Assembly (NCBI GenBank): GCA_014281115.1 | Contig: JACONQ010000014.1 | Span: 2,294,001-2,358,000, forward strand | Length of the DNA: 64,000 bases | Source of the DNA: Laburnicola sp. R22_1 | Lineage: Eukaryota > Ascomycota > Dothideomycetes > Pleosporales > Didymosphaeriaceae | Direction: 5' to 3' | Part shown: piece by piece, positions 36,626 to 47,584 of the stretch | How the letters are laid out: each line of letters begins with the position of its first letter | Position numbering within the stretch: the stretch's first letter is position 1 | Notes under the pieces: model-generated | Told to the model about the DNA's origin: nothing | Databases searched by the model: none | What the model saw: only the letters and a program-made list of their open reading frames with translations | Program-made: the position numbers and the translations under genes

Positions 36626-38476
36626 ACGTGTTTACAAGCGTGCCGTCAGTACAAGCGAGCCGTCAACCCTACTAACTTTCTACACTTAAAAAGCCACGTA
36701 GTTTAACAACACATCAAAATTCTATTAATATAATAGCTTTCCTAAATCAAGCAGTATCTATAGAAGCTTTCTTGCACGTACGTGAGTTGTGCCCAGGCTC
36801 CCTGCAGCGCGTGCAGCGCGCTGAAGCCTGCCGGCTCGCACCTGACCGCGCCTGGCTATACCGCGTTTCTCCCTCTAGTTGCTGCTTAATAGCCTTCTAA
36901 GCAATAATATCCTCTCCCTCTGCCTTTAATAGAGTGCCTCGCTTCTAGATCCGCTTCTTTTTGCGCTATTTACGCGTTGTGGCTGCCTTATTTGCCCTTT
37001 ATAGACTAGCTATCTTATCGCGCATAATCACTATTAAATGCGCCATTCTCTTAGCCCCTCTTGTAAGCCGATCAAGCGACTAGATAACTAATGTAGGAGA
37101 GGATCCTTAATGCCTTTAGATCCGCTCACAAACTAGAGTTGACTAAGCGCCTAGCTCGCGCGCGTTGCTTAGTGTTGCAGACTCCTATAGGGTCTCTAGT
37201 AGGGCTGCTGGCGACGGCGTACAAAGCTTCACATCAAGCTTTAATATTACTGCCTCTAGATTGTGTAGGACTAGCCCAGCGCCTTAAAAGCTTGCGCAGA
37301 TATTCTCCTTTGTAATTAACTGGTCGTAGGCGGCGCGGAAGGCTAGTAGGAACTCAAGCTTAGTGATATGGTTGATGTGGTCGCGTATCAGGCCCTCGAC
37401 CTGGCGCCCGTACGCCCGCTTCAACGGCGAGAAACAGCCAACGTTAAGCGGTTGCAGAAGGTGTGACAAATATGGCGGCATACAGAGAGTGTAGATCTTG
37501 TTCTTCTTGCAGATCTCCTAGAATTCGAGCAAGTTGTGACTCTTATAGCTGTCAAGTATTAGTAGCTGACGCGCGCCCACTCTACGCTCTACTGTATGCT
37601 TGATAAAATGCCGTAGCCAGGCAACACCAAGCTCGTTCGTAGTCCAGCCATTGTCGCTGAGACCAATAGCCCAGTCACCTGGTATATCGTCGCCCTCGTA
37701 CCAGGCAGAGAGGTGGTACTGGCCAGCGAAGATGATAAAGGGCGGGATTGCCCACCCAGCAGCGTTGATTCCGTGGATCGCCGTCACCCACTCACGATTG
37801 CCTGGCTGGATCGCTTTTGGCCGGCCACGCCTCTCTAAGCCAGTAACGACTAGCTGGGAGGATATTTTACCTATCAGAAAGCCAGTCTCGTCGAAGTTGA
37901 AGGTATCCTCGTCGCAGATACCGTAGGTGGCCTTTGTACGTGCCACTAGCTCAAACCAGGCCTGTATAACTGTCGGGTCCTCGCAGAGGGCTCGCTGTCG
38001 ATCGTAGGGTCGATTAAATCGCGTTGTGAGGCTGTCTGTTCGCTTAACAAAGTTCCTAGGCCACTGCTGGCTAACGTGGCCTGCGCTGCGCTCAGTGAGC
38101 AGCTTATTCGCTATATCTTGTACAGCACCTAGAGTGGGCGCAAAGCCTCGCAAATCTAGGTTAAGTATTTGCTTAACAATCACCTCCTCTTCTAGCTTAG
38201 TAAGCTTCTTTGATTTGGGCTGGTAATCGCGTCGCGCAGCAATTCCGGCGCGTCGGTCGCGCAGCGTTAATCGAGGGACGTTAAACGTTAAGGCAGCGCG
38301 ATTTTCGCTCTGAATCTGATTTTTATTAATAGCTAAGATAGCAAGGAAGATATCTCCTTTGTTATAGGGCAATTAAGTTGTAGTTGGTTAAGGCATTGTA
38401 GTTTGCTTATCGCGCGTTACGGAAAGTTGGTGGGGTTGACGGCTCGCTTGTACTGACGGCACGCTTATAAACACGT
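36626..38476 (-). mobile_element. Pogo-like DNA transposon F (1851 bp)
   Basis: Inverted repeats begin ACGTGTTTACAAGCGTGCCG, with TA duplications at 36624-36625 and 38477-38478. Taking F out restores the Gypsy-1 integrase as IISNYSA followed by FTFYF. Each inverted repeat contains two adjacent near-copies, CAAGCGTGCCGTCAGTA and CAAGCGAGCCGTCAACC. It is the least damaged pogo element in Gypsy-1 itself. Confidence 0.94.
36747..38396 (-). pseudogene. DDE transposase of pogo-like element F, nearly complete
   Basis: One frame of 550 codons runs from ATG 38396 to TGA 36747-36749. After two early stops it is open for 284 residues (37518-38372) and again at 37284-37481. The N-terminal half has the helix-turn-helix and CENP-B-like regions. 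The catalytic core is well kept: NFDETGFLIG, WAIPPFIIFAGQ, LLILDSYKSHNLLEF and LSHLLQPLNVGCF. The third acidic position is Asn, as in J. A C-terminal zinc knuckle CTRCREPGHNSRTC is present. Stops are mainly TAA/TAG from Gln or Trp codons. Confidence 0.93.
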
Positions 38477-38572
38477 TAGCGCCTAGTTCACGTTCTACTT
38501 TTAAAGAAAGCTCTATAGATAGGTGGGTACGCAACCCGCGCTCATAATAGCTTTTTATCTAGAGGGTAATAG

Positions 38573-38799
38573 TGTCAGATTGGATAGGTGATCCGAACAA
38601 CTATCGTGGGTGGCAGGAGAGAGATGAAACAGCCCCTACCCAAATAGGGATAGTATGGAGGATTAGCCAAGAACTAAAACAGCGCACAAGCAAACCTCGA
38701 GAGAGGAGACACACAATCAACAGAATGAGCCGATCTCAACACTTATTAAAATTAAACCACCTTTCATCTTATTTATTAAGAATACCCTTATATCTGACA
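38573..38799 (+). repeat. 5' LTR of Copia C
   Basis: 227-bp LTR, directly followed by the lysine-type primer-binding site ATTAAGAGTCTCAGTGCC (38800-38817). The complement extends to GGTAGAGG, which resembles the tRNA D-arm side. Confidence 0.96.
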
Positions 38800-38906
38800 A
38801 TTAAGAGTCTCAGTGCCTCTACCTTGAACACCGGAACAACCAGAACGCCGATACAACTCGAGCCGAAACGACGCGACGTCGCACAGAACGATAAAAATCC
38901 ATCAAG

Positions 38907-41900
38907 ATGTCAACTACCCCGAATCGCGACCCCACAGTAATCCTTATGGACCATACCCAGTGGATCAAGTGGATCGCACAACTGGAGTCGAAGTGTGTGT
39001 CGTTGAACGTCTGGTCGAAGATCGACCCCAAACAGATGGCCCAGCCACTCGCCGAACCTATCGCCCCAATCAGGCCCTTGATAGCCGACTATTAACCAGC
39101 TACAGCGGCGATAAACTAACATCAAACCCAATACCGAGCGAATCACGGGCAGCACGCAGTGATACCCCCATTTGTACCGGCTCGACCGTCCGACCTCTCG
39201 AACGCCGGCAAGACCTCATACAAAGAAGACGTAGACGACTTCAAGTCCATTTTTAAAGAATACAAGGTCCTCGATCAGAAACATCAACAAGAACAAACCC
39301 ACTTCTCTCAGGTCACCGACTTCATTCGGACGACAGTATCCTTACACCTATTCACCAACTGCTGCAAGCCGTCCCAACCATATCGAAGCTGGATAATCAA
39401 ACTCGCCGCTACTGTAGGCGTGAGATCAGAGGACGAGCTCAACAAAGCAAGGGAACGATACCAAGCAGCCTTTAAACCAATGAGGACAACAGCCCATTAG
39501 GACACCTGGCTTACTGAAGTGGACCACGCGGTTACAGAAGCCAAAGCGACTGGTGTACCCGACTGCCTGAACGATCAATTCATCAAGAACGACTTCGTGA
39601 AAGCTACAGCAAAGAATTTCCAAGGATGGACAATCTTATTTATGGAAAACGGCCTCCCAGATCCTACGGTGACGGCCACCGACATGTTCCTACGATTTAG
39701 AAAACAAGCCAACCTACTATACCCAGCCAAGAGCAAATCGTCCAGAGCAGCCTTCGCAGCTGGAGGACCAACCCTCGCTGGAGAAGAAGCTGATGATAAT
39801 GCCGATACCAAACTAACCCGCGGAAGAGGTCGCAACCAACGTCAAAAGCGTAGTTATCGCGATAGTGATACGATCGACCATACAATGCAGAAGTGTAAGG
39901 CTTGTAATGGACCACATGATCTCAACAAGTGTTGGTATGCAATGCCAGAGACAGCGCCTCCAAATTGGAGAGCCCGAGACGGCGTCAAGAGAATGGCTCA
40001 AGAAAGGATTAGCAATAATGCTGAACTTTAGGAGGAAATACGCTTAGCGAAAAGGCCACGATCGAAGACCCCAGCTCTTAAGAAGTCGCACTCAGCGACT
40101 CCAACAATAGAAGCTTCCACAGAAGAGTGACTACATGGAAGGCAAATTGGAGAGGTCAATATTGCGATAGCCGCCGCCTCTTTCATGACGAAACAGTCAA
40201 GGTACCCACTTGAACGATCCTTTATCCTTGACTCAGGGACAACGTGCCATGTAGCAAATGATATCAGACGATTCACGAACACTCGGCCACCCACACCAGG
40301 AGATTTCTTATGGGCAGGGAACTTACGCGTATGGATTATGGCATATGGCTCACTATATGTGAGAGTGAAGACTGCAGGCTCAACACGCCGCCTTCACCTC
40401 AGAGATGTGGCCTTCTGCCCAGACCTACACTGTAACCTTGTCTCATTTAGAGTACTCCGACAACAAGGCCTATGGTGGGATACCAAGTCAAACCCTACCG
40501 TACTACGCCGGTACGACGATAGTGCTGTTGCGCTCCTTGAAGAACGATACGGACAATGGGTTGTTGAGTACAACAATGTCTCTAAGCCAAAATCAACCTT
40601 TGCAACAACCAAAGCACGCACAATCAAGCCGCGACAACGAGCGAGCGGTGAGATGTGGCACAAACGACTGGGACACCCAGGACCTCAGGCACTTGAGCAC
40701 CTCGTGCATCACTCTGAGGGGGTGAAGATTGTTGGCATTCCTACCGTCAAGTGCGACGCATGTGGAAGATCAAAGTCTAAGCGACAGATAAGAAGAACCC
40801 CCGAACAATCCTAGAAGGTCCAGGAGAGCGAATAGCCCTAGACTTTCATGATTACGAAGAAGGGAGTAACACAAAGGAGAAGAGCCAAATGCTAATCATG
40901 TGCAGAGTTACTGGTATGCTATGGGATTTCTATTTCAAAGACAACCGACCTGCCAGATCAATCATTAAAACCCTCCAAACATTTATCACATTTATGAAGA
41001 ATCAATTTGGGATTATGGTCAAAGTCATTGAGACTGATAATGAGACGTTTCGCTCAGCCGAAGCCCAGAGGTGGAGGGACGAGCAAGGTATAGCAGTCGA
41101 GCCCTCAGCACCTGATACCCAAGCCCAAAACGGCGGAGCTGAACGCTCAGGGGGTGTGGTAAAGGAGAAAGCTCGTGCAATGCGCCTTGACGCGAATCTA
41201 CCATGGGAAGTATGGCCTGAAGTGACTCGAACCGCCGTATACCTATACAATTGAACACCCAAGTATTCGAATCGCTGGAAGACGCCCTATGAAGCGTTCT
41301 TTACCGCTGTCGCCTTTTAAAATGGGATAGTCACGTCCCCACGCAAACCAAACCAATCCCATCTACGAGCATATGGTTGCAAGGCCTTTGCCATAACAGA
41401 TGATACGAAGCGTGGCAAAGGACGTCTATAAAGACTCAACCCAAAGGCATGGATTGGATACTTAGTGGGTTACGTTTCCTCAAACATCTTCAGGATATGG
41501 ATACTGTCGATGGGCAAGGTTATCAGCACCTGCGACGTAGTGTTTGACGAAGATAGCATCTTTGATGGAGACATGAAACACATTATAGACAATCTTATGC
41601 ACAGTACCCTTGAAGAAATTGCAACTTGGATTAGGACGATAGAGCTACCGCCTTCACCATCACAACAGAACGATGCTACAAGCAGGTTCTATGAGGATGA
41701 AGCGACGGACGACTCTCCTTCTAAGCAAGTGGGGACACCCCAGTACGACGAGCGCGGGAGGAAGGTCATACCCTACCCGACGCCGCCAAGTACACCACCA
41801 CCAGCAGCCTTATTGGCGCAACTGATGAGCTTAGATGGATACGAGCAGTGCCCCAACTCGCTGCCCAGCGCTAGAGATGATTAGGAGCTAGATCCAGCCC

Positions 41901-43825
41901 TGCCTCGCCCTGGAGGAATACAGCCTGTTGAGAGAGCCCTCCTGCGTGAAGAGGAAGGAAAGCTGGTTGATCCCCAGTTGCCCCTCTCCCACAATCTGGA
42001 CAGACTCCAATCTCCACTCAGTTCCTTACCCAGTAAAGCGAAAGCCACTGCACCATAGGCCGCAGCCTTCATAGCTGGTACCAAAGCAGGTCACGTTCGT
42101 GAAGTAGAGGGGAAGAAACTGGATGACGCAAGCATTGAACGCATGATAATGAAAGGCTATCAGCCTTATTACAGCGAACTGTCACTAGCACCTCCTCCGA
42201 ACGGGCTCAAGCCTACGCACCCACTCTACATGCTCTTTAAGAAAGCTGAGGAAGAACACCTCAATAGCCACAAACAAACGAAGTCATGGACTGAGGTGTC
42301 CACTATTCAGGCAAGACGAGAAGGAATCCAGATACTGGATTCAATGTGGGTATACACCTACAAGCTCAATCAGCACCACTACTTCTAGAAGTGTAAGGCA
42401 AGGCTAGTTGTCCGAGGCGATCAACAGAACAATGTTACCGCCCAAGAGACCTATGCCGCCACACTCGCAGGAAGATCGTTTAGGATGCTGATGGCTATTG
42501 CTGCTCGGTTTAACCTAGAGCTAAAGCAGTACGACGTGACCAACGCTTTCGTACATGCATTGATTGATCGTGTTATCTACATGCGAATGCCACGCGGGTA
42601 TGCACGTCCAGGCACGATACTTCAGCTTCAAAAGGCGCTGTATGGCCTGCGGATCTCACCCTTACTATGGCAAAGGGACTTCACCACCTACCTCACAGAG
42701 CTTGGTTTCTCTGTAGTTCCACACGAACCATGTTGCATGGTACGAAAAGGGGTGTTTATCTTCTTCTACGTTGATGATATCATTCTTGCGTATCACCCAC
42801 GAAACCGTACACTAGCAGACCAGGTCGTGAAGGATCTCCAGAAGAAATACAGCCTAACAGGAGGAGGGGATTTGAGATGGTTCCTTGGAATAGAGGTGAT
42901 GAGAGACCGAACCCAGCAGAAGATATGGCTATCGCAAGCCGCGTATATCGACAAAATCGTCCAACTCGCAACTGATCATGACCTTCGCCACGATACCCCG
43001 ATGGCTCGAATAGAGCTTACTGGCCGCACAGACCTCGCAACACATGGAGAGATCAACCTGTACCAACGCAAAATTGGCTCCCTACTCTTTGTAGCGGTGA
43101 ATACACGCCCTGACGTTGCATTCGCTGTCTTGCGACTCGCCCGCTTCCTTACCAATCCAAGCCTAACACATTAACAAGCGACTGACCGCGTCCTCTTATA
43201 CCTACACTCTACACGAACATACGCCCTAGAGTTTGGAGGAGACAATAGTCTTATTGTAGCTAGCGACGCATCGTTTGCAGACAACACAATAGATAGGAAG
43301 AGTTCCCAAGGGTACGCAATTAAACTATTTGGCGGCCTTATCGCCTGGCGAGCTAATAAGCAGGACACGGTTACCACTTCGACAACTAAGGCAGAGCTCC
43401 TAGCACTATCCCAAGTAGCTAAGGAAGCTATGTTTACACGGATGCTGCTTAACGAACTTCAAGTAACACTGGAAGACCTAGTGATTACTATTCAGTGCGA
43501 CAACAAGCAGACGATTTGGCTAATCAACGAGGAGATCTCTCAGCTGACGACTAAGCTCCAACATGTGGATATCCACAATCACTGGCTACAACAGGAGGCA
43601 AAGAGGAAGTTAATTAGAGTGACATATGTCCCCTCGAGCGATATAATCGCTGATGGATTCACTAAGACCCTTCCTGTTAGGACCTGGCCCCAGTTCCTAA
43701 GCCAAGTAGGACTGGCAAACGTGAAGGACCGCATGATCGTAGAGCAAGGAGAGATAGATGCGATAACACGAAAGATTGAAGCTTTAGGGAGAACGGTAGA
43801 TGCTGAGACATCCCGGATCACCTAA
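38907..43825 (+). pseudogene. Copia C Gag-Pol polyprotein, near-intact but broken
   Basis: From ATG 38907 the reading is Gag, then zinc knuckle CKACNGPHDLNKC (about 39894). Next are protease LDSGTTCHVAND (about 40220) and pre-integrase HKRLGHPGPQ ... CDACGRSKSKRQ, all in one frame. One indel near 40800-40815 shifts the frame. Integrase follows (LDFHDYEE, IETDNETF, NGGAERSGG, so D, D and E are all kept), then RT with FFYVDDIILAY (42485-43174) and RNase H TTSTTKAELLAL, ending with TAA at 43823-43825. About ten nonsense codons are spread along it. One, TGA at 41252-41254, replaces the CGA of Copia B. All catalytic motifs are present. Confidence 0.94.
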
Positions 43826-43873
43826 GAATGAATGGTGAACAGCTCAAGGCGAGGTCGCCGAGCTGAGGGGGTG

Positions 43874-44100
43874 TGTCAGATTGGATAGGTGATCCGAACA
43901 ACTATCGTGGGTGGCAGGAGAGAGATGAAACAGCCCCTACCCAAATAGGGATAGTATGGAGGATTAGCCAAGAACCAAAACAGCGCACAAGCAAACCTCG
44001 AGAGAGGAGACACACAATCAACAGAATGAGCCGATCTCAACACTTATTAAAATTAAACCACCTTTCATCTTATTTATTAAGAATACCCTTATATCTGACA
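43874..44100 (+). repeat. 3' LTR of Copia C
   Basis: 227-bp LTR preceded by polypurine tract GAGCTGAGGGGGTG, identical to the 5' LTR except one transition. Confidence 0.96.
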
Positions 44101-44478
44101 AATAGGTAGACAGAAATTATAAATACTGTCCTAAAGGTGTACTTATATTGTTACATTAATTATATATAGAATAACTAGATTAACTAGTTGCCTATTACGT
44201 AACTTGCTATAAATTACAAAGAAAATGTATCTACTAAAGTTGCGCTATTGCTTATAACTAAGGGCTACTTGCCGCGATAAGGCTTTAAACCTATTACTCT
44301 AGTTATAGCAACGGACTATTATAAGAAGTTATAATGCGAGGACGCCTAGTAAATAGTTTATTATATTAAAGACGTTATACGCTTTATAAATAAAAATCTA
44401 GCCTGGCCCTAATTAAAAATAGAGTTTTACGCAAATAAGGGTCGACAACCCACACTAGCATATACTGTTAGGGATATA
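44101..44478 (+). pseudogene. Gypsy-1 fragment: integrase C-terminal part
   Basis: Together with 38477-38572 this gives EGNR-TEIINTVLKVYLYCYINY, then LPIT and IKDVIRFINKNLAWP, typical of the integrase tail of Gypsy elements. It ends YTVRDI, and the next codons (VYLDARNILS) are at 52635 after pogo G, which confirms the TA target of G. Confidence 0.85.
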
Positions 44479-44656
44479 AGCTCGGCTATATAGCTATTAA
44501 TCACATAGGGTTCCTGATCACCCCACCGAAACGCGCACCCTGAATAAAACACGCGATATCTCTCAACAACGCTTTTATAATTGCCATTGAGTATACATAG
44601 ATTTAAGCGCTATAGCTGCTGTAGCTACTGCAGCCCTTTCTGAAGCGCTTGATATA

Positions 44657-46444
44657 AGCTAGCGTACATAGTCTCCGGCCACCCGGGGATTCCGGCCACC
44701 CCACCAAAACGCGACACCCGCACAAAACACGCGATATCTTAACAACGCTTATTATGATTGCCACTGCGTGCACATAGACTCTAGAGTTGCAGCAGCAGCA
44801 GCTACTAAAGCTGTTTCTGAAGCGCTCGATATAGTAGATCTTTGCTGCTGAGCTCCTGCAGCCTCAGCTGCGCGTATAGCCTCTACGATAGTCTCTACCT
44901 CTGCAAAGCGTCGATTTGGGTCTATTTGAACGCGCTTTCGAGGACGCTGAGAGCTAGTAGTCTGTAGATGATACTCAAGGCGTCTTTTCTCTGATTCTAG
45001 CCCTGCAGCTCTAGCATTTGCAGCTGCTAGCGCCTTACCTGCTTTCTAAAGGAGTAGCCGGGTCCTACGACCTAGATTCTCAACGCTCTGGACGTCGCGC
45101 TGCGCTATATAGAGATCGCGAGGGCCTTGAGGGGTTGAGAGGAAGCTCTAAGGCTGCTGATGAGGCTGCTGCTGATACGTAGGCGTAGTAGGCCTCTGAG
45201 AGACTTGCGACGAGCTGAGCACGTGATTGATGTTGAATGGGCAGATACCAGCAGCCTGCCAGCCAGCTCGAATCACACGCTCTGTGAAGCCTGCCTCCCT
45301 AGCTTGATAGTAGCAGGCGATAAAGCGCTCCTTCTTAACAGGCGCGGCGTCGTCGAGCGATGCAAGCTCCTGGATCTGGCGTCGGTAACTAGACTTGATA
45401 ACGGAGAAAGGGGCGAGATCTAGAGGCTGTAGGACGTGCGAGGTATGCGCAGGTAGGTATAGGAGCTCTATTCGATGCTGTTTGCAGAGCCATAGGAAGT
45501 CTATATCGATGTGGCTGCCATGGCCGTCGAGGATAAGGAGGCGGTACTAGCCATCACCTACAGCTGTCTCAGGGATAAATATGCGCTGTAGCCACTCAAC
45601 ACCTATCGCTTTCAACGTCCATCCGTTCTCAGAGGTTGTATAGAGCCAGTTAGGTACGTAGGACGAGGGAAACCATGTAGTCTGTAGGGTCTGGCCTTTG
45701 AAGATGACGGCGCAGTGCAGTTTCCGCCCTGCTGCTGATACACACTCGATTATAGAGACCCACTCGCGATTCTCTGGAGACCGAATGTAAGCCTTCTTCT
45801 TCTGGCTACTAGAGAGTACTCTGGTGTTCGTACATACCCCTAGAGCTACACCAGTCTCATCCATATTCCAGATATCCTCTGTACGTATATTAAGGCGTAT
45901 TCTAGTCTGCTCAAAGAGCTCTAGAAAGGCGCGTACACGCTCTGGAGTAGCTGAATCAGCTCTGAGCCTCTAGCTTTCTGCCGACTACTGAGGCTATGCG
46001 TGGCTGGCGCTTGATGAAGTGGTATAGCCAGTGCTTGCCGACAGGCTGATTGTCGCCGTTCATACGTAGGATTCGATTGGCCATTTCTCGAGCGCGAGCG
46101 TGTGAGGGAGGACAGGCGCGCGCGTCTTCTTCGAGGATCCATTCTACTAGGAAGTCCTCTTGTAGAGGAGTCAGCCGCTGCTGATGCTGATGGCTAGTTA
46201 CGCTGGTAGTCGCGCCACGTAGTCGGTCTTGAAATGTAGATCGAGGAAGGCCGTACGCCTCTGCTGCTGCTCGCTGGCTCTTATAAATGCCTGTATTGTA
46301 ATCGCTGATCGCTGATTGTATAGCCAGCTCACGGGCGTCCATATTGATGAGTGTTATGGAAAGAAATCGCGTGTTTTGTGCGGGTGTCGCGTTTTGGTGG
46401 GGTGGCCGGAATCCCCGGGTGGCCGGAGACTATGTACGCTAGCT
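44657..46444 (-). mobile_element. Pogo-like DNA transposon M (1788 bp), nested in G
   Basis: Near-perfect inverted repeats start AGCTAGCGTACATAGTCTCC and contain two direct copies of TCCGGCCACCC. TA duplications lie at 44655-44656 and 46445-46446. It belongs to the same family as G, and its uninterrupted sequence shows what G looked like at both insertion sites: GCTCGATATAGTAG for M's own site and GATTCTAGCCCTGCAG for N's. Confidence 0.95.
44752..46342 (-). pseudogene. DDE transposase of element M, frameshifted
   Basis: It starts at 46342 and stops at 44752-44754. The N-terminal part (45956-46342) shows YKSQRAAAEAYGLPRSTFQD (helix-turn-helix) and GKHWLYHFIKRQPRI. A 2-bp loss near 45960 shifts the frame, since the G copy still has the extra AG. 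The core follows at 45547-45864 (MDETGVALGV, WVSIIECVSAAGRKL) and then, past a TAG, LPAHTSHVLQPLDL and a C-terminal region with KRRLEYHLQTT. It is only lightly mutated. The frameshift and about three stops make it inactive as it stands. Confidence 0.9.
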
Positions 46445-46662
46445 TAGTATATTTACGTTGCTGAGCTGCTAAAGCCTTAGCTGCGCGCATACCCTCTATA
46501 ATAGTCTCTACCTCTGCAAAGCGTTGATTTGGGTCTATCTGAACGCGCTTTTGTGGCCGGTGAGAGCTAGTAGTCTGTAGATGATACTCAAGGCGTCTTT
46601 TCTCTGATTCTAATATCTCCCACTACGTAACGAGAACCACATCGTAGCGAGAAAATAATAGG

Positions 46663-47584
46663 TACTTAGACTTTAGAGTGGAAATAAAATCCCTATACCT
46701 ACTTACCTATGATTTGCTACTCAGGTTATATTCTAACGATCTTTCTTAATCTCTTAATTGCTGCTAATAAGAAAATTACCGGCCTTGTCGGCGCCATCGC
46801 GGGTTAGAGAGGAGTGACTTGTTTCTTAGCAGAGCTAGCTACCTCTACTCTAGCTATAGCGCTGAGCCTGCACGACTCCCAACTTTGATAGTGTACAGTA
46901 TCCAATTCTCGGAGCTTTAGGATCACGCTACTAGGCCATTATCAGCCCTGTGGCGGCTGTATGATGATGATTTATGCAACGTCGCCACGCTGATGGGTAC
47001 CTCCTGGCTAAGCGAGATGACCTTGTGAAAGGCCCGTAGGTTTACGTAATGATTACGGTGTTATATACGCCACAAAGCCAAGCCCGTATCGCAGGAACTG
47101 TAACCGTCGCACTTTAGCGCAGTCTGACCATGTGATCCAGTTGCATCAGTCAAGGCCATCCCCACGCTCGGACGACTACAGCCCAACTTCTCGCAGCTTC
47201 TGAGCAGCACTGCTTTGAACGACCGGTGAACTGGCAGCCGGACGACCCTCTGAGGATACGACAGCCCTTTGGCAGCGGGGCGAAACGAAGGCAACCTCGC
47301 AAGAACGCGCAGCGACGGCCCGAGGCGGACAAGAGCTCCTCACAGGAACGGACAGCTCATCTCTCTTACATTTCCAACCAGCGAGCACTATACAATCCCT
47401 AGCAAAATCGGCTTCCGCCTTGGACGCTCTTCCAGATTTACTGACCTGCTCATAAAGGCAAGGCTAAGGCCATAAAGCTACAATTTTTCAGAATCACGTG
47501 CCATTCCTAAGCATCTAAAGTTGGGGCCAGAATCCTACTGCCTAAGCAATCGTGAGCTTGGACTCTTTAGAGTTGAATAGCTGA
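46663..47584. other. Upstream region of the HET gene inside N
   Basis: No coding sequence that I can support. Small open frames on both strands overlap each other and lack recognisable motifs. The base composition is mixed and not RIP-like, and it presumably contains the promoter of the HET gene. Confidence 0.4.

Larger units (their letters stand above)
38573..44100 (+). mobile_element. Copia element C, full length (5528 bp), young
   Basis: The 227-bp LTRs (TGTCAGATT ... TATCTGACA) carry a perfect 5-bp duplication AATAG at 38568-38572 and 44101-44105. The two LTRs differ at one base, AACTAAAA against AACCAAAA, a CpA to TpA change, so insertion is recent relative to the rest. Inserted in the Gypsy-1 integrase between EGNR and TEIINTV. 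A RIP-degraded relative survives at 60252-60542. Confidence 0.97.

Noticed and set aside
36615..36640. Pogo elements F, J, K, H and M seemed inserted at the centre of 12-22 bp palindromes around TA
   Set aside because: The apparent palindromes are the outermost bases of the inverted repeats themselves (ACGT... or AGCT...). Placing TA outside them restores host coding frames (LIKKTKNCVKM for J; IISNYSA for F) and the G sequence around M.
38572..38940. 122-codon open frame at the start of Copia C
   Set aside because: It begins inside the LTR with a GTG and runs through the primer site. The copy in the 3' LTR (43873) is the same artefact.
39426..41262. Several minus-strand open frames of 60-90 codons across Copia C
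   Set aside because: They are antisense shadows of the polyprotein and carry no motifs of their own.
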